A stretch of DNA of 64,000 nucleotides from Fibrobacterota bacterium (GCA_019509785.1 JAEKLQ010000022.1:211936-275935); one strand, 5' to 3'. Counted from the stretch's first letter, positions 26,337-37,243 are shown. A program made the numbers and translations. Notes: generated by a model not told the origin, from the sequence alone.

Positions 26337-26644
26337 ACGCGCGGGAACGATCCACCTTTCCTTAGCGTTCGTCGATTACCCTTTTAAAATCCGGATCCGG
26401 GAGGAGCAACATAGCTACCATTCCGCTCCCCTGGTATCGGCAATCGCGGGTTCACCGTACACAAAAGTGTACGGGCCTGCCGCAGCGCATACTGATGCGC
26501 TCCTAATGGAACCGTAATCTCGAAGTACTCCAGGTCCGACCTCGATTTTGTCGGAATGTCTCTACATTCCGTTACTCTACGCGAAAATAATCGAGTAATT
26601 AGAATGAGGAACCCAAAACCACTTCCCGGGAGCTCTGGAATTTT
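26337..26644. other. Intergenic region with three short hairpins
   Basis: This 308-base gap upstream of the membrane cytochrome-like gene contains three perfect inverted repeats with four-base loops: CCGTACAC/GTGTACGG (26455-26474), AGCGCAT/ATGCGCT (26484-26501) and CGGAATGT/ACATTCCG (26552-26571). The downstream part is AT-rich. No reading frame of note is present. The repeats may be operators or a structured 5' leader. Confidence 0.5.
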
Positions 26645-27379
26645 ATGAAGACGGCAAGAATTTTTTTTGGCATTCCGTTCGCCATCGCCTTAGGATGCCA
26701 AATCCCTGCCATGGCCGAGGATGCCGCTGCTTCCAAGCCCGTGGACCATGCGGCCGCTCGTCAAGCCCCCGCCCCCGCCAAGGATTCCTTGAAGACGCCG
26801 GAGGCTTCGCCCGCCCCCGACATGGCCGCGCTGCAGGATCCCTTGCTCCCCGCCATCATGAGCCCGGGGGAGAAACTGATGTGGGGCAAGAACGGGTTGA
26901 TGCGCAAGATAGGGGCCTTTCCCTTGACGGAAGAATCGCGGGAAAAGGAAATGAGCCTGCGCCGCACCATGCTCACCGTCCATGAAATCGGCGGCTTCAT
27001 CACCTTGGCTTCCATGCTGACGACCGTGGTCTACGGGCAGTTGACCTTGAACGGAAACCTCAGCCTGGGCGAAACCCATCAGGCATGGGCCACTGCCACC
27101 ATAATTTCCTACTTCACCACCGCCTCCCTTTCCCTGCTGAGCCCGCCGCCTATGGTCCGCAGGAACGAATGGAATACCGTATCCATCCACAAGGGCTTGG
27201 CCATTATCCATTTCACCGGGATGATCCTGACGCCCTTGCTCGCCGACGGCATCGCCCAGGAGGAACGCGGCTCCTCGAGCCCGGCCAAGATCAACCGGGA
27301 CAAGGCCCACATCCACCAGATATCCGGCTACATCACCACGGCCACGTTCGCCGCGGCGATGATGGTCATCACCTTTTGA
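26645..27379 (+). CDS. Cytochrome b561-like integral membrane protein
   Basis: This 244-residue protein has a signal peptide, a Pro/Ala-rich linker (about 25-65), and four hydrophobic helices with histidines at positions suited to haem binding: TVHEIGGF, ETHQAW, SIHKGLAIIHF and HIHQISGY. It resembles small cytochrome b561-type or DUF4405-like membrane electron carriers. A YceI-family gene follows after 14 bases, and YceI with b561 cytochromes is a recurrent pair. Haem binding is inferred from histidine spacing only. Confidence 0.6.
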   Translation: MKTARIFFGIPFAIALGCQIPAMAEDAAASKPVDHAAARQAPAPAKDSLKTPEASPAPDMAALQDPLLPAIMSPGEKLMWGKNGLMRKIGAFPLTEESREKEMSLRRTMLTVHEIGGFITLASMLTTVVYGQLTLNGNLSLGETHQAWATATIISYFTTASLSLLSPPPMVRRNEWNTVSIHKGLAIIHFTGMILTPLLADGIAQEERGSSSPAKINRDKAHIHQISGYITTATFAAAMMVITF

Positions 27380-27393
27380 AAACGGGAATCGAA

Positions 27394-27942
27394 ATGCGCA
27401 TTTGCTCCGGTATGGTAAAATCATTGATCGTCTCGGCGCTGGCCGTGGGCGCGGCCGCGCAGGCGAAGACCTATGAGGCCATCAAGGGGGAGTCCTCCTT
27501 GAGCTATGGTCTGGTCCATCCCATGCATCATATCACCGGGGTCAGCCGGGATTTCCTGTGCCAGGTGGATCTGTCGCCGGACACGGTTTCCTCCCATATC
27601 AAGGTCAGCGCCGCCATCAGCAGTTTCGACAGCAAGAACTCGAGCCGGGACTCGCATGCCATGGAAATGGTGGAAGCGATGAAGTATCCCAAGGTGGAGT
27701 TCTCCAGCGATGCCGTGAAGCCGGAAGGCGACGGCTACCTCGTATCCGGCAACCTCACCTTCCATGGGATAACCCACCCCGTCAGCTTCCATGTCACGCC
27801 GAAATCCGCGGGCGGCAAGGAGGAAATCATCGGCGAGTTCGCCGTAAAGCTCTCCGATTACAAGGTCGAGCGCCCCAGCTTGCTATTCGTCCGGACGGAA
27901 GACAAGCTCACCATCCGCTTCGATTTGTTCGCCAAGCCCTGA
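27394..27942 (+). CDS. YceI family secreted lipocalin-like protein
   Basis: This 182-residue protein has an N-terminal signal peptide and the YceI pattern: SSLSYGLVHPMHHITGVSR, SFDSKNSSRDSHAMEMV, YPKVEFSS, LTFHGITHPVSF. YceI proteins form a lipocalin-like barrel that binds isoprenoids such as long-chain quinones in the periplasm. Start ATG 27394 is chosen because the signal peptide follows it directly. It shares an operon with the membrane cytochrome-like protein. Confidence 0.88.
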   Translation: MRICSGMVKSLIVSALAVGAAAQAKTYEAIKGESSLSYGLVHPMHHITGVSRDFLCQVDLSPDTVSSHIKVSAAISSFDSKNSSRDSHAMEMVEAMKYPKVEFSSDAVKPEGDGYLVSGNLTFHGITHPVSFHVTPKSAGGKEEIIGEFAVKLSDYKVERPSLLFVRTEDKLTIRFDLFAKP

Positions 27943-28057
27943 GGGACGGAACACCAGGATTAATGGTTATAGGCCTCCTCGCCGTGCACCGATAGATCCC
28001 GCGGCCCGAACGTCGTCGAGCTTATGTGGCCTGATGTTGGCTTCGATTTTCTTCACC

Positions 28058-28100
28058 TGACAATTGCCTTCGTAATCGTGGGCGCCAAAGGTAATTGTCA
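28058..28100. repeat. Long inverted repeat between YceI and SDR genes
   Basis: Arms of 13 bases (TGACAATTGCCTT and AAGGTAATTGTCA) pair with one G-U wobble around a 17-base loop. No T-tract follows, so it is not a typical terminator. It may be a small mobile repeat remnant, an operator or a regulatory hairpin. Confidence 0.5.
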
Positions 28101-28227
28101 ATCTTCGGGCCGGTCACCCTACTTTCCTCTGCCATCGGGTAAATAAATGTCAGGACCGGCTCCGGGTCCGGACCCGGCATGCGGGTTAATACAGTATCTT
28201 TCCCGCGTCTGTTTGCTGGGAGGACCC

Positions 28228-28902
28228 ATGGGCTTGAAGGTCGTCGTAACCGGCGCGACCGGAATGGTGGGAAAGGCGGTCTTGCTGGAATGCCTGGATA
28301 GCGCCGCGGTGGAGCAAGTGCTCGCCATCGGCCGCCGGCCCATCGGCATGAAGCATCCCAAGCTCTCGGAGCGGCTCCTGGCCGACATGTCCGACCCGGC
28401 CTCCATCGCGGACGCCCTCTCGGGCGTGGATGCCTGTTATTTCTGCCTGGGGGTTTCGTCCATGGGGATGAGCGAGGCGGAATATTCCCGCTTGACGTAC
28501 GACCTGACCCTGGGTTTCGCCAAAGCCCTGGCGGCCTCCAGCCCGCAAGCGGTCTTCTGCTACGTCTCCGGGGCGGGTACGGATTCCAGCGAGAAGGGAA
28601 AGCGCATGTGGGCGAGGGTGAAAGGCAAGACCGAGAACGCCCTGCAACGCTTGCCCTTCAAAGCGGCCTACAATTTCCGTCCCGGGTTCATCCGCCCCAT
28701 GCGCGGGGTCGCTTCGCGCACGAAGACCTACCAGGTCCTCATCACCCTTTTCCGCCCCCTGTTCCCGCTGCTGGCCTTGTCCAAGGCTTTCGCCACGGAT
28801 AGCGTCACCCTGGGTCGGGCGATGCTCTACGTAACCCAGAAGTTACCCGAGGGACGGTTCGTGGAAAGCGTGGATATCAATCGTTACGGCAAAGCGGGCT
28901 AG
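28228..28902 (+). CDS. Atypical SDR NAD(P)-binding protein
   Basis: The protein (224 residues from ATG 28228, behind GGGAGGA) begins with the dinucleotide-binding TGATGMVG near residues 8-15. It resembles atypical short-chain dehydrogenases of the HTATIP2/YbjT-like group, with YCFLGVSSMGMSEAEY near 70-86 and YVSGAGTDSSEKGKRMWARVKG near 115-136. Catalytic residues are not canonical. It is monocistronic and its substrate is unknown. Confidence 0.8.
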   Translation: MGLKVVVTGATGMVGKAVLLECLDSAAVEQVLAIGRRPIGMKHPKLSERLLADMSDPASIADALSGVDACYFCLGVSSMGMSEAEYSRLTYDLTLGFAKALAASSPQAVFCYVSGAGTDSSEKGKRMWARVKGKTENALQRLPFKAAYNFRPGFIRPMRGVASRTKTYQVLITLFRPLFPLLALSKAFATDSVTLGRAMLYVTQKLPEGRFVESVDINRYGKAG

Positions 28903-28963
28903 CAGAGGCCGGAACCGGTAAGCCCGGCGCGAGCCGCCGGCTCGCGCGAGCGGCTACGCGGCT

Positions 28964-29842
28964 CTAAGCCTGGACGTACGACCCCGCGGCTACATCCTCC
29001 AGGATGCCCGGCCGCGACGGCTTCCAACCCAAAGCCTGCTTCGTCTTATCCGAGGAGATGATCTGGTTGGCGGCCAAGGCATCCGCGAAGGGGCCCATGG
29101 CCTTCCTGGCTTCTTCCACCGTCACGGAGGAAACCTTCGCGCCCTTCCCGCCCGCTTTGGCTGCGGCTTCCGCCAACTTACGCACTTCCACTTGGCCCGA
29201 GATCCCGTGCCATACGGCGCCCGCGGCCGGCTTGGCCAAGGCCTTAACGTATAGATCGGCCAAATCCTCCACGTGGACCGTGGGCCATTTCTGATTGCCG
29301 GCGCCTACGTAACGCACTTCCCCTTCGCGTCCCGCCGCCACCCACATGGCGGGGATGCCTCCGCCCCGGCCGTACACGATGCCGGGACGCAGGACCATGC
29401 CCTTCATGGCTTTCGCCGTCAGCGCCAAGATCTCATGGGCAGGCCTCCACGCGACGATGCCCAAGGGCGAGGTGGGGGAGGATTCGTCCGCCGGCGTCGC
29501 GCCGGTCTGGCCCAGTACCCATACGCCGCTGGTGTAGATGAACGGTTTGTTCGCTCCGCTCAAAGCATCCAGGATGGCTTCCACCGTGGCGCGGTCGGAC
29601 GTCGCCATATTCGCGTCGTTGGTGGCGGCCATGTGGATGACCGCATCGCAGGTGCGGGCCACGGTGGTGATGGTTTCCTTGTCGGTGAGCTCGGCTTGCA
29701 CCACGGTCAAGCCGCGGATACCCAATTTCTTAGCGGACTCCTCGTTGCGCGCCATTCCGGTCAGGGAGTGTCCGGCCGCTTTGAGCGCGTCAGTAACCGC
29801 GGTTCCGATGTACCCCGTCGCTCCCGTGAGAAAAACCTTCAT
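28964..29842 (-). CDS. NAD-dependent epimerase/dehydratase-like SDR
   Basis: The protein (292 residues) has the Rossmann motif TGATGYIG near its N-terminus, VIHMAATND at about 65, and an extended SDR C-terminal part. I take ATG 29840-29842 because AGGAG is best spaced for it, and the ATG just before is the alternative. It resembles nucleoside-diphosphate-sugar epimerases used in general stress or sugar metabolism. It lies last on the minus-strand run with the DinB and ThuA genes but is separated by about 230 bases from its neighbour. Confidence 0.8.
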   Translation of the reverse strand: MKVFLTGATGYIGTAVTDALKAAGHSLTGMARNEESAKKLGIRGLTVVQAELTDKETITTVARTCDAVIHMAATNDANMATSDRATVEAILDALSGANKPFIYTSGVWVLGQTGATPADESSPTSPLGIVAWRPAHEILALTAKAMKGMVLRPGIVYGRGGGIPAMWVAAGREGEVRYVGAGNQKWPTVHVEDLADLYVKALAKPAAGAVWHGISGQVEVRKLAEAAAKAGGKGAKVSSVTVEEARKAMGPFADALAANQIISSDKTKQALGWKPSRPGILEDVAAGSYVQA

Positions 29843-30076
29843 CATCCGCTCCTGGAATTTTTTCGTTCCTGAGAAGATAGGTGTCGTAACGACTAAATGC
29901 GAGGGAAAAGGGGGGTCGCTTGCCACCTTTGGGACCGGCTGGGACGAATGGCGCGACGGCATGGACGCCGGCCGGGGTTCAGATGAGCCGTTTGCCGGTC
30001 TTGCCGTCTTCCGTGGAAGATCGCCGGCATTGGCGCGACCCCATCCTTGTCGATGCGGAGGTAACTTGGGGCACGG

Positions 30077-30862
30077 CTACTCGACGATTTTCAATTTGCG
30101 GCTTAGCAAATCCAACATGCGGGGTTCGCCCCCGGCCAGACCGGGCTTGATTTCGATGTGGTACAAGGCGTTCTTCCGCATCCCGAGGAAGAAGGAAGCC
30201 GTTTCCGATTCGGAAAAGGCGAACGCCTCCAAGCCGTACTGGTCCTTTCCGTTGACGCGGTCGGAACCCGAGTGGCCGTCTATTAATTCCTGATACATGT
30301 GCGCTGCGGCGGGATGCCGTATGTAATTACTGTACCCCGAGACCACTTGGTAAACCTTCCCATCAAAGGCGTAGGCTTCGGTGAAAGTCGCATACGAAAC
30401 GTAGGTGCCTTCGGATGCCTTGTAGCGGTTTCGCTTCCCCGGTTCCAGATCGCGCGGTTCCGCCCCGTGGCCCAGGGCGATTTGCAAATCCTCGGCGCTG
30501 GGGAAGCGCATAAGAATGGCGGCATTGACCGGCCGTTCTTTGGGCCAAAGTTTGTACACGTAGAACCCTGTCGTGGCCAGCATCAGCAGGGCGACTTGCA
30601 ACATGAGTTTGGAGGGACGGTATAACCCCAAGTACCAATACCATAGGCTGCCCCGGCTCGCGAACCAGGCCGCGACAGGCTTGCGAAGGATGCGGAAAGA
30701 GACGTACCAGACGGGCACGATCGGAACGAGCAGGGCCGCGGCGCCCACGACTCCGTTGCGATCGCTGCTGAACAGCATTACTATGAACAAGGCGCCGATC
30801 ACCGTGGCGCATGGGAATAAAACGCAGGCGAGACCGATCAGGATCCGGGATTTCCAGGACAT
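30077..30862 (-). CDS. Membrane protein of unknown function
   Basis: The protein (261 residues from ATG 30860-30862, with an in-frame TTG twelve codons upstream) has three hydrophobic helices in the first 120 residues. A soluble C-terminal domain (about 125-261) follows, rich in aromatic residues, with no motif that I recognise. It follows the DinB gene on the same strand. Confidence 0.65.
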   Translation of the reverse strand: MSWKSRILIGLACVLFPCATVIGALFIVMLFSSDRNGVVGAAALLVPIVPVWYVSFRILRKPVAAWFASRGSLWYWYLGLYRPSKLMLQVALLMLATTGFYVYKLWPKERPVNAAILMRFPSAEDLQIALGHGAEPRDLEPGKRNRYKASEGTYVSYATFTEAYAFDGKVYQVVSGYSNYIRHPAAAHMYQELIDGHSGSDRVNGKDQYGLEAFAFSESETASFFLGMRKNALYHIEIKPGLAGGEPRMLDLLSRKLKIVE

Positions 30863-30920
30863 GGTTGGCAAAGATATCCCATCGGCCGGAATTGCCAAGG
30901 GCCAATTCCAATGGTGGTTT

Positions 30921-31502
30921 TCAAGTAGCGCCAGGGCTGCCGGCAGGAACCTTCTGCCCGGCTAGGGCATCCTTTAAGCGCTTGGCTTGGTTGAAGTGCC
31001 GCTTCTCATGCTCGACCAAGATTGTGATGCAAGCCCGCAGCGAGTAGGTCACGAAGGGGCCAGCGGGCGAGGTGATGATCTGCTTGTCCAAATCCTCCTC
31101 CCGGATCGCCTTCAGCTTTTCCGTCAATTGCGCGTTCGAGGTCGCGACTTCTCCCGCCAGGTTGCGGCCGTAGCGGGAGCTGAGGGGCATAAAGACCGGG
31201 AAGGTCTTGGATTTGCCTTGGGTCTCGGGGGAAACCGCCTTCAGGATCATCTTGGCCCAGAAGGTCGGGAGGAAAGGGATCCGGCTCCAAGCGTTGCGGC
31301 GATGCCGATTCTGGGCGACCGCGTCAAGTACATTATGATAGGACCGGTTGCACTGGATGATATGGTCCAGGCACTCGTTGATGCTCCACGCCTTCTCTTC
31401 CGGCTTGAGATCCGCATCGGCCGCGGACAAGTCCGAAAATTCCGCCGCGAATTTACCCGAGAGATCGGCGAGTTCCTGGATTTTCCGTTCGATGAATTTC
31501 AT
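30921..31502 (-). CDS. DinB superfamily protein
   Basis: This 193-residue four-helix-bundle protein fits the DinB/YfiT-like family. WSINECLDHIIQC (around 38-50) holds the first metal His, and HEKRHFNQAKRL near 166-177 holds the other two. Family members are often thiol or small-molecule transferases, or metal-dependent enzymes of unknown substrate. It follows the ThuA gene after nine bases and probably shares its transcript. Confidence 0.82.
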   Translation of the reverse strand: MKFIERKIQELADLSGKFAAEFSDLSAADADLKPEEKAWSINECLDHIIQCNRSYHNVLDAVAQNRHRRNAWSRIPFLPTFWAKMILKAVSPETQGKSKTFPVFMPLSSRYGRNLAGEVATSNAQLTEKLKAIREEDLDKQIITSPAGPFVTYSLRACITILVEHEKRHFNQAKRLKDALAGQKVPAGSPGAT

Positions 31503-31511
31503 GGTTGGCCT

Positions 31512-32582
31512 TTAACGGACAATTTTCATTGTCCTGTGGAAATCCGCGGTTTTGAAGTCGACGAAGTATAGGGAACCGCGCAAACCCTCCGGCAGAGGCA
31601 CGGAGTGGGAGCCGGCATCTAGGGTCGCATCGATTAATCTCGAAAGCATCCTGCCCTTAAAATCGTAAAGCCGGATCGCTACATGGGCCCTTTTCGGAAG
31701 CCCGAAACGCAAGGATTGGTTCCTGCCATCGCTGAACCGTTGCAGCTCGAAGCCCATCGGCGCCGGCCCGTCAGCGATCCCGGTTGGCCCATATCCCGGT
31801 CGATTGAGCGCGTACAGGATGCCGTTGAGGAATAACTTATTCCAGTTAGAGCCTGAATTCCACGTATCGGCGTTATGGCCGGGAGCCAATCCGAAATAGC
31901 GTCCTCCCTGATAGTTGTGCCTGTAGACGAAGGGATAAAAGGACTGCGTTTGTCCGGCCGGGTAATCTTTAGCGTCGGCCCTGATCAACACCTTGTAACT
32001 CGTGTCGGCCTCGGTGAAAAACAAGCTGTCGACCCGGACCTGCTGGTTGTCGGTAAAATCCTTGGGCAGGCCCATGGTCAGGAATTCATTCGGGTCCGAC
32101 ACATGGTAGGTACTGCTCTGCGGCCCGATATCGTTCACGTACCGCAGGCCCATGAAGGTCCGGACGTACCATGGCCAGTTGCTGTTCATCCTGGTGTGGG
32201 CGTGCACGCCGACTACCCCTTTCCCCGAGAGCACCCAATCCTTGAACGCCGAATCCTGATCCGCGCTCATGGTATCGCTCAGTCCCGTGGAGGGATTGGC
32301 CTTGTTGTACGCCTCGGGGTACATCAGCACGACCGCGGCGTATTGCGCCAGATTGGCTTTGTTGAATGACGTCAGATGAATCGTGGTATCGATCGTGAAG
32401 GCGTTTGACGAGGCGAATCCCTTCATCAACGTCATGGCCGCAGCGATGCCGGCCGCGTGGCCGCTATAGGGGAGGGAATCCTTGAACACCAGTATTTTTT
32501 CGCCATTAGCGGAAATGGAGGACGGTATCGACAATGCGAGCAAGGACAACACCATCGCGCGCCCGAAAACCCTGCTTAGCAT
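31512..32582 (-). CDS. Secreted ThuA-like protein with T9SS-like C-terminal domain
   Basis: This 356-residue protein has a signal peptide, a ThuA (trehalose-utilisation-like) glutamine-amidotransferase-type domain (about 30-265), and a C-terminal beta domain (about 285-356) ending in YFVDFKTADFHRTMKIVR. The tail resembles the type IX secretion sorting domain used in Fibrobacter and Bacteroidota. ThuA proteins occur with sugar uptake and polysaccharide genes, often beside DUF1080 proteins. The position of the tail suggests secretion across the outer membrane. Confidence 0.78.
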   Translation of the reverse strand: MLSRVFGRAMVLSLLALSIPSSISANGEKILVFKDSLPYSGHAAGIAAAMTLMKGFASSNAFTIDTTIHLTSFNKANLAQYAAVVLMYPEAYNKANPSTGLSDTMSADQDSAFKDWVLSGKGVVGVHAHTRMNSNWPWYVRTFMGLRYVNDIGPQSSTYHVSDPNEFLTMGLPKDFTDNQQVRVDSLFFTEADTSYKVLIRADAKDYPAGQTQSFYPFVYRHNYQGGRYFGLAPGHNADTWNSGSNWNKLFLNGILYALNRPGYGPTGIADGPAPMGFELQRFSDGRNQSLRFGLPKRAHVAIRLYDFKGRMLSRLIDATLDAGSHSVPLPEGLRGSLYFVDFKTADFHRTMKIVR

Positions 32583-32739
32583 ATCACCCGCCCTTTTTGA
32601 GGCATAATTTATCGTTTCGTTTCGATAACTTACCCTGACCCGATGGGTTCGGGATGGGGTTTTTTAGCCTATACAATCATGGGCATCGGGCAAACTGAAA
32701 ACGGAGGGAAAAGCATTATATAATCCAAGAGGAGGCAAT

Positions 32740-33126
32740 ATGCGCCGATTGATTTTATTCTGCATGTTCCCGGTCTTAGCGTTCGCCCAGATTGCGCTTC
32801 AGGCCGGCGGGCAAACCGCAGCCTTCACGCTAAAGGCCGGCGGCAAGGCTGCCTGGAACATCGCGGGCGCCCCGATCGGCAATTCCCCGAAAGCGCCGGT
32901 TTCGGATTTCCGCATCAGCATGGCCGGAAACAAGCTTTTCGTACAAGCGGGTACTAAAGGCTTGCTTCGCCTGGTCGATAGCCGCGGACGCATCGCTGCC
33001 ACGCTGGCGGTGGATCATGACGGGTATGCGGCATTGCCGCACGGACTTCCAATCAGTATTTACGCGGCCAGATTCGAGGCGCCGGGAATGCGCCCGAGGA
33101 TCGCGAAATTAGCGGTGGTACGATGA
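32740..33126 (+). CDS. Small secreted protein with sorting-like C-terminus
   Basis: This 128-residue protein has a signal peptide (residues 1-16) and a short beta-rich part. Its C-terminal half (FRISMAGNKLFVQAGTKGLLRLVD and following) resembles the type IX sorting domains of other secreted proteins in the window. It starts behind an AGAGGAGG site, and its last four bases overlap the next gene. No catalytic domain is visible, and it may be little more than a sorting tail. Confidence 0.65.
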   Translation: MRRLILFCMFPVLAFAQIALQAGGQTAAFTLKAGGKAAWNIAGAPIGNSPKAPVSDFRISMAGNKLFVQAGTKGLLRLVDSRGRIAATLAVDHDGYAALPHGLPISIYAARFEAPGMRPRIAKLAVVR

Positions 33127-34121
33127 AGATTTTATTCATGATCCTGGTATCGGCCTCTCTCCTGCCGGCCATGACGCTCAGCGTGGATAGCGTCACGGTT
33201 GACAGCGTTTGGAACAGCGATAGTGGCGGCGTGGCCCGGCGTTCCTGCCTGGTCACTTTCGTGCCCAAGGGGGATGCGCAGTATGCCTGGTGCGCTCCCT
33301 CCGTTTCGTTTAACGGGGGCTCAACCTGGTTTGCGGACTCCATCGTCTGCGTGAACAAGGCAATTGATACCCTGCTTCCCTGCGGCAAGAAAAAAACCAT
33401 CACGCTACGGATTAAAGGGGGCGACCGGAACGATGTCGCCATCCGCATGACCGCCAAATTACTCGACTCGTCCGGCCACTATGAGGTGGACTTCGCCAAG
33501 ATGCAAATCGAAGACCCTTTGTCCGTGGGAGGGTTGTGGTCCAACAATACTCAGGGCGTTGGAGGCAACGCGGCCCCGCTTAACCTCACCAGCATGCGCG
33601 TAGCCTTGGCCTCGGATGGTGTCACGCGCATCGCCATGGAAAACCACGGGGGCATCGAGTACGACGACAGCTTCGCTTTTATCCCCGGCTGGGGCGCCAA
33701 CCAGTTCCTGGAAGCGGTGATCTATAAGGCCGCCGGCTACAACCCCAACGCCAGCGGGTCGAATCATGAATTGGAAATCATCCTGGGTTGCCGGACGGCC
33801 AGCGGTATCCATCGCTGGAACGAATTTCTGTTCAACTCGGGCGGAGGGGTCGATATCGTGAGCCTTGACGGAGGTCCCAGCGCTTTCACCTCCATCGGGG
33901 TAAGCGCCGGCGCCGCCCGGATTCCGGTAGACGGCGACGTGTTCCGCGCCACCAAGATCGGCAATGCGCTGAAATTTTACCAGAACGGCGTTCTGATTTG
34001 CAGCTATACGGGCCCGCTGGCCGCCGATGGCAGCGGGATCGGCATCGGCGGGTTTGTCCGCCCGGACGGCTCGGTGCACAACAAATACGGGTTCCGCCGG
34101 CTTACCCTGGGCAATCTCTAG
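33123..34121 (+). CDS. Secreted beta-rich protein, possibly lectin/glucanase fold
   Basis: This 332-residue protein begins with a signal peptide and an early beta domain with paired cysteines (residues about 40-90). From about residue 130 it has a jelly-roll-like concanavalin pattern, with WSNNTQGVGGN, ALKFYQNGVLICSYTG and GIGIGGF. No catalytic acid pair is evident. Its start overlaps the small secreted protein (ATGA), so both are produced together. A carbohydrate-binding role is a guess. Confidence 0.6.
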   Translation: MKILFMILVSASLLPAMTLSVDSVTVDSVWNSDSGGVARRSCLVTFVPKGDAQYAWCAPSVSFNGGSTWFADSIVCVNKAIDTLLPCGKKKTITLRIKGGDRNDVAIRMTAKLLDSSGHYEVDFAKMQIEDPLSVGGLWSNNTQGVGGNAAPLNLTSMRVALASDGVTRIAMENHGGIEYDDSFAFIPGWGANQFLEAVIYKAAGYNPNASGSNHELEIILGCRTASGIHRWNEFLFNSGGGVDIVSLDGGPSAFTSIGVSAGAARIPVDGDVFRATKIGNALKFYQNGVLICSYTGPLAADGSGIGIGGFVRPDGSVHNKYGFRRLTLGNL

Positions 34122-34168
34122 GCTTGTCGGCGGGCCGCGCCCGGATCGCCAGAACGGATCACCAGCAT

Positions 34169-34208
34169 AAAAAAAGCCCCCGGAGTCTCCTCCAGGGGCT
34201 TCATCTTT
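34169..34208 (-). terminator. Terminator downstream of ahcY
   Basis: AAGCCCC and GGGGCTT pair, with an inner GGAG/CTCC stem. On the minus strand the hairpin is followed by seven Ts, so it ends the ahcY transcript. The plus-strand side has a weaker T-rich stretch and may also end the gene at 33123-34121. Confidence 0.8.
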
Positions 34209-34235
34209 TCCAATCGGCTCAACGGCCGACCGGGA

Positions 34236-35708
<1,473 letters not shown>

Positions 35709-35740
35709 GGATTCGTTCCTTTGTTGTTCCGTTAATTCCT

Positions 35741-35779
35741 GAATATGAAAAGGCCCGCCGCGTATCCTACGGGCGGGCC
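35741..35779 (-). terminator. Hairpin with T-tract between metK and ahcY
   Basis: An eight-base stem GGCCCGCC/GGCGGGCC, read on the minus strand, is followed by TTTTCATATT. It lies between metK and ahcY and could end or attenuate metK transcription before ahcY. Confidence 0.65.
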
Positions 35780-35788
35780 GGGAGGGAT

Positions 35789-36985
35789 TTAGGCCATCAC
35801 CTTTTCGGGCTTGCCCGCGGTGAGCTTGGCGGCGGAAGCCTTGAGGGCCTCGGCCTTGTCGGTCTTTTCCCAGGTGAAGGCATCGCCCTTGCGGCCGAAA
35901 TGGCCATGGGTGGCGGTCGCCTTGTAACGGGGCTTCAGCAGATCCAGGGTGCGGATGATACCGGCCGGAGTGAGGTCGAAATGCTCGTGCACCAGGGCCT
36001 CGAGGGCCTCGGTGGAAAGCTTGGAGGTGCCGAAGGTATCGACGTAGACGGAGACGGGCTTGGCGACGCCGATGGCGTAGGCCACCTGAACTTCGCACTT
36101 GGTGGCCAGGCCGGCCGCCACGATGTTCTTGGCCACGTAGCGCGCGGCGTACGCGGCGCTGCGGTCCACCTTGGACGGATCCTTGCCCGAGAAGGCGCCG
36201 CCGCCGTGGCGGCCCATGCCGCCGTAGGTGTCCACGATGATCTTGCGGCCGGTGAGGCCGGAGTCGCCCATGGGTCCGCCGACCACGAAGCGGCCGGTGG
36301 GGTTGATGTAGAACTTGGTGTTGGCGTCGAGGAGGTGGGCGGGGATGGTCGCCTTGATGCACTTCTCGAGGATTTCCTTCACGAGGGTGGCGTGGTCCAC
36401 TTCCTCGCCGTGCTGGGTGGAGACCACGATGGCGTCGATGCGCTTGGGCTTGCCGTCGATATACTCGACGGTGACCTGGGACTTGGAGTCGGGACGCAGC
36501 CAAGTGAGTACGCCCTTCTCGCGTAGTTCGGCCAGCTTCTCCATCAGGCGATGGCTGTAGTGGATGGGCATGGGCATCAACTCGGGGGTATCGTCGCAAG
36601 CGAAGCCGAACATCATGCCCTGGTCGCCGGCGCCCTGTTCCTTGTGGAGGCCTTCGCCTTCGGTCACGCCCTGGGAGATGTCCGGGGACTGCTTGTTGAG
36701 GGCGACCATGACGTTGCAGGTCTTGGCATCGAAGCCCCATTCGGCATTGGTATAGCCGGTGCGGGCCACGGCGTCGCGAACGACCTTCTGGAAGTCGATG
36801 TTGGCCTTGGTGGTGATTTCGCCGGCGATAATCACCATGCCGGTGGCCAGCATGGTTTCGCAAGCCACGCGGCTCTTGGGATCCTGCTCCAGCATCGCGT
36901 CGAGGATGGAGTCGGAGATCTGATCGGCCATCTTATCGGGATGGCCCATGGATACGGATTCGGACGTAAAGAGCTGTCTGGACAT
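35789..36985 (-). CDS. metK: S-adenosylmethionine synthetase
   Basis: The protein (398 residues from ATG 36983-36985, behind AGGAG) is methionine adenosyltransferase. The N-terminus [20 protein letters not shown] is the family signature. [10 protein letters not shown] near residue 122 and [19 protein letters not shown] near 270 complete the ATP and methionine sites. It makes SAM from ATP and methionine. With ahcY downstream, it forms a SAM cycle pair that could support the several SAM-using enzymes elsewhere in the window. Confidence 0.97.
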   Translation of the reverse strand: MSRQLFTSESVSMGHPDKMADQISDSILDAMLEQDPKSRVACETMLATGMVIIAGEITTKANIDFQKVVRDAVARTGYTNAEWGFDAKTCNVMVALNKQSPDISQGVTEGEGLHKEQGAGDQGMMFGFACDDTPELMPMPIHYSHRLMEKLAELREKGVLTWLRPDSKSQVTVEYIDGKPKRIDAIVVSTQHGEEVDHATLVKEILEKCIKATIPAHLLDANTKFYINPTGRFVVGGPMGDSGLTGRKIIVDTYGGMGRHGGGAFSGKDPSKVDRSAAYAARYVAKNIVAAGLATKCEVQVAYAIGVAKPVSVYVDTFGTSKLSTEALEALVHEHFDLTPAGIIRTLDLLKPRYKATATHGHFGRKGDAFTWEKTDKAEALKASAAKLTAGKPEKVMA

Positions 36986-37243
36986 TACGGACTCCTGCTG
37001 ATGGTTCCAAGCGACCCGGGTCGCCCGCGGCCAAATTATGGCCCTCTTTGGTAAAGGATACAATATTTCCAATCGAGATGCATCGGTTTATCGCGATGGA
37101 TTGATATTTCCTATCTGATGCCGGCTTTTGAATGAAAAGTCGGGAAATTTGACAGAAAACAGACCATCAGAGGTTTAAATCCCTCCCCTCATCCAATTTC
37201 AGGGAGGATGCCTTTGGCATGGTATTCGATGTGCAGACCGGAT

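Noticed and set aside
32719..32724. TATAAT as a promoter for the small secreted protein
   Set aside because: It lies only 15 bases before the start codon and has no fitting -35 box; it may be coincidental.
36986..37243. SAM or SAH riboswitch upstream of metK
   Set aside because: The leader is short and shows no recognisable SAM or SAH aptamer pattern.
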